NCBI GenBank assembly: GCA_016839985.1 | Contig: JAEOTG010000340.1 | Coordinates: 1-5,937 of the forward strand | DNA from: Candidatus Heimdallarchaeota archaeon | GTDB lineage: Archaea; Asgardarchaeota; Heimdallarchaeia; Heimdallarchaeales; Heimdallarchaeaceae | Length of the DNA stretch: 5,937 bases | Direction: 5' to 3' | In this document: piece after piece, positions 1 to 5,549 of the stretch | Layout of the letters: each line of letters opens with the position of its first letter | Numbering within the stretch: position 1 is the first letter of the stretch | Made by a program: the position numbers and the translations under genes | The notes under the pieces: model-generated | Seen by the model: only the letters and a program-made list of their open reading frames with translations | What the model was told of the DNA's origin: nothing | Databases searched by the model: none

Positions 1-999
1 GTAATAGGATCCTTGGTTGATCGATATATCATACCAAACGTTGTTTGCACCATCATCATTAGCTTGAGATGTTAATCCTAAACTGTTTATAAACGCATTG
101 TGATGTAGAACATTGTTATCTGAATGCAGATCAACATTGATCCCATAATCTCCATTATCTTGTAGAAGATTGTTTGTAAGAACTGAATCATCGGTATTTT
201 GTAATAGATATCCATAACCTGTGTTGTCTATAACAATATTATTTGTAACTATAAGATTATTCAAGTTAGTAGTTTCTATTCCAATATTATTATAAGAGCA
301 ATTATTGTGAGTAAGAATTGAGTCAGAACTAAACCATAGGGAAATACCTACTATAGTTCCTGTGCAATTATTTCTGCTAATTGTAGAACCTGGAGAAGTA
401 TAAAGATATATGCCATTATCATTCAAACCATCAATAATATTCTTTGAAAAAGTTGAGTAATAACTATTAGTTGCTTGAATTCCAATATCATTTGAAGTTA
501 TAGTATTTCCTGAAACTAGTGAATTATTACCACCATTTAGGTCTATTCCCATACTAATATCTGATATAATTCTGTTGTTCAAAACCTTAACAGTTCCATC
601 TCCCATCTCATAGTACTTACCAAGATATATACCTATATTTGTGTCTGTTTTAAGATAACAATTCTGTATAATAAAGTGTGCAGTATTATTTCCGCTGAAA
701 AGTATTGGGTAATCCCCTGATACTGTTATATTGTAATTTTCTATTCTATATGGATCTCCTGGAGTTCCTGCACCTGGAAAATTGTATGGGTCTGTGAAAT
801 TGTCATCATAATCAATGTAGATTGGTCCATGATTTACATAGGTTTTTTGTATGATTGGTAGATTAGAGTTATTTTCTGATGCAAAAATAGAAATAACAGG
901 ATTTGTTTTAGCAAGAGAAACTAATAAGAGAACAACAAATAGTATCAATGCAAAATTTAACCTTTTTATTTTTTCATTTTTTATTTTTGTTTTTATCAA
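1..999 (-). CDS. Secreted right-handed parallel beta-helix (NosD-like, PbH1 repeat) protein, C-terminus cut by window edge
   Basis: I translated this by hand: 333 codons stay open from a TTG start at 999-997 to the left edge with no stop. Residues 14-40 form a hydrophobic signal or anchor segment (core ALILFVVLLLVSLA) after a lysine-rich start, so the protein is exported. Residues about 65-95 hold GAGTPGDPYRIENYNI, the entry motif of archaeal beta-helix surface proteins (GxGTxxDPYxIEN). From about residue 130 to 310 there are at least seven tandem rungs of about 22 residues with the GI.L....S.I..N...N pattern (GIDLNGG, GIQATNS, GIYLYTS, GISLWFS, GIETTNL, GYLLQNT, GINVDLH). The last visible part, DDGANNVWYD then QGSYY, resembles the DDG.N.W.D...GNYW motif that closes such helices. 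TTG is chosen because an in-frame stop lies at 1041-1039, no ATG occurs before about residue 119, and AAGGGGT lies six bases upstream. Family members often bind or process polysaccharide; the ligand here is unknown. Confidence 0.9.
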   Translation of the reverse strand, partial: MIKTKIKNEKIKRLNFALILFVVLLLVSLAKTNPVISIFASENNSNLPIIQKTYVNHGPIYIDYDDNFTDPYNFPGAGTPGDPYRIENYNITVSGDYPILFSGNNTAHFIIQNCYLKTDTNIGIYLGKYYEMGDGTVKVLNNRIISDISMGIDLNGGNNSLVSGNTITSNDIGIQATNSYYSTFSKNIIDGLNDNGIYLYTSPGSTISRNNCTGTIVGISLWFSSDSILTHNNCSYNNIGIETTNLNNLIVTNNIVIDNTGYGYLLQNTDDSVLTNNLLQDNGDYGINVDLHSDNNVLHHNAFINSLGLTSQANDDGANNVWYDISINQGSYY

Positions 1000-1005
1000 A
1001 TGTAT

Positions 1006-1014
1006 ACCCCTTTT
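1006..1014 (-). promoter_or_regulatory. Probable Shine-Dalgarno site for the TTG-started beta-helix gene
   Basis: On the minus strand the sequence AAAAGGGGT ends six bases before TTG at 999. It matches four of five bases of the archaeal GAGGT core. It is the main sequence support for the unusual TTG start, and fits a gene with a leader of about 48 bases. The match is imperfect, so confidence is moderate. Confidence 0.5.
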
Positions 1015-1021
1015 TGTTAGA

Positions 1022-1043
1022 TGTAAATTATTAGAAATTTACA
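1022..1043. repeat. 8-bp inverted repeat (hairpin) in the leader of the beta-helix gene
   Basis: TGTAAATT (1022-1029) and AATTTACA (1036-1043) are perfect complements separated by ATTAGA. A second, overlapping pair, GATGTAA (1020-1026) and TTACATC (1046-1052), could pair instead. Both lie at the predicted 5' end of the minus-strand transcript, so they could be a leader hairpin or an operator over the transcript start. Function is unproven. Confidence 0.4.
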
Positions 1044-1122
1044 AATTACATCAATTGTGTTGTGCATAATATATAAAACTTATTCAGATGAAAGATTAAT
1101 GAACAAAAAGAATTTCTAATAA
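1028..1122. repeat. 12-bp perfect inverted repeat pair in the divergent promoter region
   Basis: TTATTAGAAATT at 1028-1039 is the exact reverse complement of AATTTCTAATAA at 1111-1122. The arms are 71 bases apart and bracket the TATA box of the minus-strand gene. The right arm lies about 30 bases upstream of the TATA box of the plus-strand gene. A paired operator for one regulator controlling both divergent genes would look like this, but no regulator gene is visible here. The arms are AT-rich, which raises the chance of coincidence. Confidence 0.45.
1070..1078 (-). promoter_or_regulatory. TATA box (box A) of the beta-helix gene
   Basis: Read on the minus strand this is TTTTATATA, a good match to the archaeal box A consensus. 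Its centre near 1074 predicts a transcript start near 1047-1049, giving a leader of about 48 bases before the TTG start. That agrees with the visible ribosome-binding site of this gene. No start-site data are available, and AT-rich DNA gives such matches by chance. Confidence 0.55.
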
Positions 1123-1151
1123 AAACACATTCTAGTTTCAAATTACAAGAG

Positions 1152-1159
1152 TTTATAAG
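1152..1159 (+). promoter_or_regulatory. TATA box of the 850-residue surface protein gene (leaderless start)
   Basis: TTTATAAG is centred about 26 bases before the ATG at 1181. That spacing puts the predicted transcript start at or next to the start codon. No purine-rich ribosome-binding site lies before the ATG (the bases are AAGAATATTTT). Together these indicate a leaderless mRNA and support the chosen start. Confidence 0.65.
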
Positions 1160-1180
1160 AAAAAAACATAAGAATATTTT

Positions 1181-3733
1181 ATGAATAATTTAATATTCAA
1201 AAGAAAAAAAATATTAGCTCTTTTCGTTGTTCTGATTTTTAGTCTATCACAAGTAGCTAATTCGCAAAGTTATCAAGTCTCAAGAACAGACTTTATTACC
1301 GATTTAAACACTGCTTCACAAGAAGCTCCAGAAATCTCTCAGATCCCTCTTCCAAGAAAACAAGTTACTCAATATGTTGATGAGTCAATTGTTGCTAATG
1401 TTGCTGATTCTCCTGAAAATGTCACTAGTCCTGGAACATTTGATAGTGGTCTCATTATTGGAGAAGCTGATGGTCTAAAAATGACATTTTCTCATGCAGT
1501 AGATTCAGTTGAGTATGCTTTACTGAAACTTGATGGAGCTATTACTAGTGATTCTTTAACACTCAGAAGTGTTGATGATTTAGGGGGTCTTGATTCATTA
1601 TTATTTGTCTTTGGATGGTCAGATCCTTACACAGCACCTACAGTTGATTCTGTAAATGAAACTCACATCGATGACAAGTTTACTCTCCTAGGTATAGATC
1701 TTGGTATTGGTGGGGATTTAGTACTTTCTTATGATAATATCTCGTTAGAATATTTACTGCTATTTGAAGATTCATCTGTTCCACAGCCTACAAGTATTGA
1801 TGCTATAGAAGTTTATGGATTCGTTTCATTCATGGCTGACGAAGGAAAAAATGGTATACCTGACATCTGGGAATATCCAGATATGAATCTAACCCAAGTA
1901 ATTGAAGATATTGATTTATTCGGAACTACATATGAAATAATGAGTCTTGTTGGAACAGCTTATCCAGGAAGCACAAATTTTGATTTTCTAATGCCATTTG
2001 TAAAACTAGGATTAATAGAAGAGGAGGAAATAGATGAAACTCATTTCTATATAATCTGTCAAACAGAAATGAAACTGCCGTATGCTTCAACATATGACTA
2101 TCTGCAATTTCTAGATACATATGATTTAGTTAATATGACTTACATAGAAGGAAACATAACAATCGAAAACGAAGTATATGCAGCTTTCGATAAATATATT
2201 GGACAAGATCAAAGGATAAGAACTTGGCAGTTTATTGATTATACAGTTGATGGAGAATATGATCCTATAAACTATCAAGCAACCGGGAATCAGATTAAAG
2301 GAAAATATGCCACACTTGATACTACAACTCAGAAAACCGAAACAGCTCAAGAAAAATTCGATCTTGACGTAAGTATCGTTCTAGATATAGTTGAAAATGT
2401 TTTAGATGCTGTTATTGGTGGAAAGGACCTAGTAGAGCAATTTATGAGTAAAATTGTTGGTTTCATCCAAGGAAAAGTGATGGATGGTGTTGGGAAGAAA
2501 TTACTTGAAAAATTAGCTAAGAAAGCACTTAAGTCTGCAATCAAATGCATATTTTCTATAACTACAGTCAAAGATATCGTAGTTAAAGGAATAATGATAC
2601 TTGGAAAACTTGGAGTACCAATACCCAGCTGGTTGCAGAAAGTACTAGATTTCGTTACAAGTATTCCTTTTATTGACCCACCTGTAGAAATTAGGAAAAT
2701 GAGATTAACTTTTATGAATGAATATACTAGCAGTCCAATACTTGGTTGGGACTTCAATACTGACACTCCAATCTACACGCATCCAAAGGGAATTTATTTT
2801 GGAGATACTTATAGTGCTCAGGTGATACTTTCATCAAGAGATATATTTCCTGTTATTGGTAGAATTCAATCTAAGAATGCTTCTCGAGTAGTAACGGGTC
2901 ATCTTTATGTTGAAGACTTCATACTAGAAGAAGCAACACATGCAAAATCATCTCTTGAACCAGACGAATCAGCTCAAGGAAGAATGTATACAATTCCTCC
3001 AGACGGTTCAATTGTTGTAAGTCAATGTCAAGTGACCTACTCTGGTGTATCATCTTCAGTAGCTGAAGCTGATGTAGGTTTCAAGCTCTACTTTACAGTA
3101 ACTGATGAAAATGGAACTAGTTTAACTGATATCGCGAAAACAAGAGCAGCTATTAATGATCTCCCAGATCCTATGATTTTATTACCAGTAACTTTAGAAC
3201 CAGATAATAGATTCTCAGTAGATGTAAATCCCTCTTTGCTTGGAATTGATTTAGATTATCATATGGTGGCTTTTCTTTATAAAACAAATACTATATTCCA
3301 TGACTATTGTAATTACACTTTTATGCTACAAGATACCATAGCTCCAAGCATACTGAATGTTACAGCTCAGATCGATGAAGAACAAAACAAAATAATCTTC
3401 AGTGCAAAAATATCTGATTATAGTCTTTTCCAGACGAAGCTCTGGCTGCATACAGACCCAGCTCTGGGTGACCCAGCTCTGGGTGCATCATATCTAATGA
3501 CCTCTAATGGTACTCATTATACATTTGATGTCGCACTAGATGACTATAGAAAGAGTACACTCTACTATAAAGTTGTAGCGTATGATAATTCCGGAAATGA
3601 GGCAACAAGTACTCTTCAATCAATTGCAATACCTAAAAAAGCAAATGGTTTCACAATTCTTACTTCAATGCTTACAGTGTTAGTAGTCAGTACTTTAATC
3701 ATCTCAAGAAGAAAAAAGCAATTTAAAAAGTGA
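1181..3733 (+). CDS. Large secreted surface protein with amphipathic helical core, Ig-like domain and C-terminal membrane anchor
   Basis: 850 residues; I do not recognise a named family for the whole protein. Residues 1-29 are a classic signal peptide (KRKK then a hydrophobic core, then VANSQ). Residues about 80-217 look beta-rich, like a jelly-roll or lectin-type sandwich (starting PGTFDSGLIIGE and ending SIDAIEVYGF). Residues 220-231 read DEGKNGIPDIWE, a loop close to the DxxxDGIPDxWE calcium-type motif of extracellular proteins. Residues 393-499 are predicted helical and amphipathic, with a strongly cationic stretch at 438-456. Residues 500-717 look beta-rich. Residues 718-815 form an Ig/FN3-like module (DTIAPSILNV at the start, YDNSGNEA near the end). 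Residues 824-842 are a membrane segment followed by RRKKQFKK, so the bulk faces outside. At least eleven N-x-S/T sequons suggest N-glycosylation. The ATG start is supported by the signal peptide and the TATA spacing. Role could be adhesion, S-layer association or membrane interaction; none is proven. Confidence 0.9.
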   Translation: MNNLIFKRKKILALFVVLIFSLSQVANSQSYQVSRTDFITDLNTASQEAPEISQIPLPRKQVTQYVDESIVANVADSPENVTSPGTFDSGLIIGEADGLKMTFSHAVDSVEYALLKLDGAITSDSLTLRSVDDLGGLDSLLFVFGWSDPYTAPTVDSVNETHIDDKFTLLGIDLGIGGDLVLSYDNISLEYLLLFEDSSVPQPTSIDAIEVYGFVSFMADEGKNGIPDIWEYPDMNLTQVIEDIDLFGTTYEIMSLVGTAYPGSTNFDFLMPFVKLGLIEEEEIDETHFYIICQTEMKLPYASTYDYLQFLDTYDLVNMTYIEGNITIENEVYAAFDKYIGQDQRIRTWQFIDYTVDGEYDPINYQATGNQIKGKYATLDTTTQKTETAQEKFDLDVSIVLDIVENVLDAVIGGKDLVEQFMSKIVGFIQGKVMDGVGKKLLEKLAKKALKSAIKCIFSITTVKDIVVKGIMILGKLGVPIPSWLQKVLDFVTSIPFIDPPVEIRKMRLTFMNEYTSSPILGWDFNTDTPIYTHPKGIYFGDTYSAQVILSSRDIFPVIGRIQSKNASRVVTGHLYVEDFILEEATHAKSSLEPDESAQGRMYTIPPDGSIVVSQCQVTYSGVSSSVAEADVGFKLYFTVTDENGTSLTDIAKTRAAINDLPDPMILLPVTLEPDNRFSVDVNPSLLGIDLDYHMVAFLYKTNTIFHDYCNYTFMLQDTIAPSILNVTAQIDEEQNKIIFSAKISDYSLFQTKLWLHTDPALGDPALGASYLMTSNGTHYTFDVALDDYRKSTLYYKVVAYDNSGNEATSTLQSIAIPKKANGFTILTSMLTVLVVSTLIISRRKKQFKK
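3455..3484 (+). repeat. 15-bp perfect tandem duplication inside the Ig-like domain
   Basis: GACCCAGCTCTGGGT occurs twice with no gap (3455-3469 and 3470-3484), encoding DPALG DPALG at residues 759-768. The insertion keeps the reading frame. Each unit is also nearly palindromic (ACCCAG-CT-CTGGGT) and richer in G+C than its surroundings. This looks like a recent slippage duplication that lengthens one loop by five residues. It could also be an assembly or sequencing artefact. Confidence 0.9.
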
Positions 3734-3766
3734 TATTCGAAAGAATATCTTCTCTTTTTCATTTTT
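3732..3766 (+). terminator. GAAA-tetraloop hairpin plus T-rich tract at the end of the surface protein gene
   Basis: GATATTC (3732-3738) pairs perfectly with GAATATC (3743-3749) around a GAAA loop closed by C-G, a very stable GNRA tetraloop. The hairpin begins at the second base of the TGA stop codon. It is followed by a T-rich run (TTCTCTTTTTCATTTTT, 3750-3766). Archaeal termination depends mainly on U-rich tracts, so the T run alone may suffice, with the hairpin aiding termination or protecting the mRNA end. Confidence 0.6.
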
Positions 3767-3768
3767 AA

Positions 3769-3778
3769 TTTAAAAATA
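3769..3778 (+). promoter_or_regulatory. Candidate TATA box for the membrane acyltransferase gene
   Basis: TTTAAAAATA is centred near 3773, predicting a transcript start near 3799, only a few bases before the ATG at 3805. A second AT-rich candidate, TATTTATT at 3791-3798, would place the start next to the in-frame ATG at 3823. Which promoter is used decides the start codon. The weak consensus in AT-rich DNA keeps confidence low. Confidence 0.4.
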
Positions 3779-3804
3779 ATTAGAAGAAAGTATTTATTGT
3801 TTCT

Positions 3805-4914
3805 ATGGATATAAAGTTCAAGATGTCAGTTACAAGTAACAAAACCAGTAAAGAACCTAAAGAAATACTTTATTCTGAATCTGCTGAAATAAATGAAACA
3901 AATGATGTGAAAACTAAAAAAATACGTTATTTAAGTATAGATCTTTTCAGAGGTTTGGCAATTGTGGGTATGATTTTTGTAGATATTATTGCTCCTTTTG
4001 ATAGAGTTCCTGCATGGTCCAAACATGCTGTAGATTATGGTTTAACATATGTTGATCTAATTGCACCTTTCTTTATTTTTGCAATTGGTCTTACCTACAA
4101 AATGTCCTTTGATAGAACTTTAGAAAGAGAAGGATATGTGAAAACATATACTAGATTTGCAAGAAGATATGGAGCTTTAGCTGGATTTGGATTTATAGGT
4201 AGTATACATCTTATTACTAATGAAGGAATGAAATTTTCGTGGGGAGTTTTACAAGCAATTGGATATGCAGGACTATTTACAATGTTCTTTATAATTTTAC
4301 CCCGAGTTGTTAGACTAATTATTGGTATAGGAACTTTGGTTGGATATCAATTCATACTTAATATAACTATTGAAGTTGAAAGTGTTATGATGACAATTGG
4401 AGATTTGAATCTTTTAGATGTACATGGAGGAATTATTGGCGGTATTGGTTTTGGTGCAATGTTATTAATTACTACAGCAATTATTGATATTTTTAATGAA
4501 AAAAAGAAATTTCCAATTCTGATAAATAGTGTTGCCTTTACAGCAGTAGGAATTATTATTCATTTTATCTGGAAAGTATATGGATATCCACTATATGGTG
4601 GTATATCAAAAGAAAGGATGACACCATCTTATGTTGCTTTAACAATTGGTTTATCAGCATTACTATTCTATCTAATATGGTATTTGTTTGACAAAAAGGA
4701 TATCTCAAAAGGAAAAAGTATAATCCTTCAACCTTTTGGAAGAAATGCACTATTCCTGTACATCATACATCCACTCTTCATCTTGTTAGCAACATTGTAT
4801 CTCCCTCAAACCACTCATGGTGCGTTAGTAATGTTTATAGCTGCAGTGAATGTGTTTATTATATGGTTGCTTGCGGTTTGGATGAATAGAAAGCAAGTAT
4901 ATATTGTGATTTAG
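3805..4914 (+). CDS. Multi-pass membrane acyltransferase, HGSNAT (heparan-alpha-glucosaminide N-acetyltransferase)/YeiB-like family
   Basis: 369 residues with about ten membrane helices after a polar, lysine- and glutamate-rich cytosolic N-terminus of about 40 residues. Family hallmarks in order: RYLSIDLFRGLAIVGMIFVD at 41-60 (compare R.xSLDxxRGLxIxxMIxVN), KHAVDYGLTYVDLIAPFF at 73-90, WGVLQAIGYAGL (the GxLQRI motif), LLDVHGGIIGG (where relatives have DPEGLL), and PFGRNALFLYIIHPLF near the C-terminus. H74 aligns with the histidine proposed as catalytic in human HGSNAT, which passes acetyl groups from cytosolic acetyl-CoA to a sugar amine across the membrane. Prokaryotic relatives have mostly unknown substrates; an envelope glycan or lipid is a fair inference here. 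The gene follows the surface protein gene after 71 bases but a terminator and promoter-like sequence lie between, so it is probably separately transcribed. M7 (ATG at 3823) is an alternative start that loses only polar residues. It could instead be a general acyltransferase-3-like enzyme. Confidence 0.85.
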   Translation: MDIKFKMSVTSNKTSKEPKEILYSESAEINETNDVKTKKIRYLSIDLFRGLAIVGMIFVDIIAPFDRVPAWSKHAVDYGLTYVDLIAPFFIFAIGLTYKMSFDRTLEREGYVKTYTRFARRYGALAGFGFIGSIHLITNEGMKFSWGVLQAIGYAGLFTMFFIILPRVVRLIIGIGTLVGYQFILNITIEVESVMMTIGDLNLLDVHGGIIGGIGFGAMLLITTAIIDIFNEKKKFPILINSVAFTAVGIIIHFIWKVYGYPLYGGISKERMTPSYVALTIGLSALLFYLIWYLFDKKDISKGKSIILQPFGRNALFLYIIHPLFILLATLYLPQTTHGALVMFIAAVNVFIIWLLAVWMNRKQVYIVI

Positions 4915-4933
4915 TACAAATTGGAATACCTTA

Positions 4934-5434
4934 CTAGTTCAGTAGTTCTATAATATTATCAGGTAATTCATCTATTCCTTCAAATTCCTTAACAACAATG
5001 GATTTAATTTTATTTTTAAACTCTGAACTAATATTAGTAATAATCATCTCTTTCTCTCCTCCTATACTTTCGCAATCGTCTTCAATTAGAATATCTGGTG
5101 ATTCTTTTTCAAGAATGTCCTTATACTCTTTCTCACCCTTTCGATAGAGTATTTTACCTTTAGGGAAACCATACTTTTTCAAAACTAATCTGTCTTCTTT
5201 TATTTTCTTTTTATTTCCGTGAAAACTTATGTAAAAAATTTTGCAACCTTGTTTAGACCACTCACTCATTTTTATTACTGCATTGCTTATTGGAATGTAA
5301 GTTGAAAAATCATAGATAGATTTATCCTTCTCTTTTACTTGTTTAACTCTCTCTACTCTTGTTTTATTTTTACCACTAGAATGCATTATGATTGTTCCAT
5401 GAAGAAATATTGCTAAAGTAATAGATTTTTTCAC
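4934..5434 (-). CDS. Small HAD-like protein of unknown function with degenerate nucleophile motif
   Basis: 166 residues starting at GTG (5434-5432). The GTG is fixed by an in-frame TGA at 5443-5441 just upstream, and the first strand (SITLAIFLHGT) needs this start. Order of parts: strand then HGTIIMH at 12-18 where HAD enzymes have DxDGT; a helical region with YDFSTYIP at 41-48; strand KIFYISFHG at 65-73, ending in the Ser expected for HAD motif II; lysines at 92-105 (motif III region); DILIEDDCESIGGEKEM at 114-130, with the acidic pair D119/D120 of motif IV; then KSIVVKEFEGIDELP at 144-158. The fold assignment rests on this motif order. The nucleophile Asp and the acid/base Asp of motif I are replaced by Phe10 and His12, so ordinary HAD phosphatase chemistry is unlikely. 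I recall bacterial proteins sharing the HGT.IMH, EDDCESIGG and EFGGIDHLP motifs, but cannot verify that here. No signal peptide; probably cytosolic. It converges on the acyltransferase gene with 19 bases between. Confidence 0.8.
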   Translation of the reverse strand: MKKSITLAIFLHGTIIMHSSGKNKTRVERVKQVKEKDKSIYDFSTYIPISNAVIKMSEWSKQGCKIFYISFHGNKKKIKEDRLVLKKYGFPKGKILYRKGEKEYKDILEKESPDILIEDDCESIGGEKEMIITNISSEFKNKIKSIVVKEFEGIDELPDNIIELLN

Positions 5435-5453
5435 AAAAATTCATCTTTTTTGT

Positions 5454-5463
5454 ATTTATAAAA
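5454..5463 (-). promoter_or_regulatory. TATA box of the HAD-like gene (leaderless GTG start)
   Basis: On the minus strand this reads TTTTATAAAT, a strong archaeal box A. Its centre is about 25 bases before the GTG at 5434, so transcription should begin at or near the start codon. This supports the GTG start and implies the gene is transcribed apart from the surface protein gene upstream. Confidence 0.65.
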
Positions 5464-5516
5464 TTTAACTTCATGAGAGAGTGATACCCTAAATAAGAAG
5501 AAAAACTCGTAAGGAT

Positions 5517-5542
5517 TAAAAATAATAAAAAAAAGAAGAGAG
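5517..5542 (-). terminator. T-rich termination tract after the calcium-loop surface protein gene
   Basis: Read on the minus strand, CTCTTCTTTTTTTTATTATT with an unbroken run of eight T (5534-5527) begins about 10 bases after the TAA stop at 5550, and more T-rich sequence follows. U-rich runs without a strong hairpin are typical archaeal terminators. It separates this gene from the HAD-like gene, which has its own TATA box downstream. Confidence 0.55.
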
Positions 5543-5549
5543 TTTAAGC

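Noticed and set aside
851..1069. 72-codon plus-strand open frame
   Set aside because: It lies antisense over the signal-peptide end of the beta-helix gene and its promoter. Its hydrophobic run is the reverse reading of AT-rich sequence, and no promoter or ribosome site fits it.
2347..2766. 139-codon minus-strand open frame, with smaller ones at 1926-2120 and 2126-2350
   Set aside because: These are antisense shadows of the 850-residue gene, whose frame has clear domain structure. Their serine- and phenylalanine-rich composition reflects complementary codons.
4565..4750. 61-codon minus-strand open frame
   Set aside because: It is an antisense shadow inside the membrane acyltransferase gene and has no start signals.
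4915..4960. Possible bidirectional terminator between the converging genes (ACTA...TAGT around 4933)
   Set aside because: Only a 4-bp stem can be formed and no strong T tract lies on either side, so it cannot be supported as a terminator.
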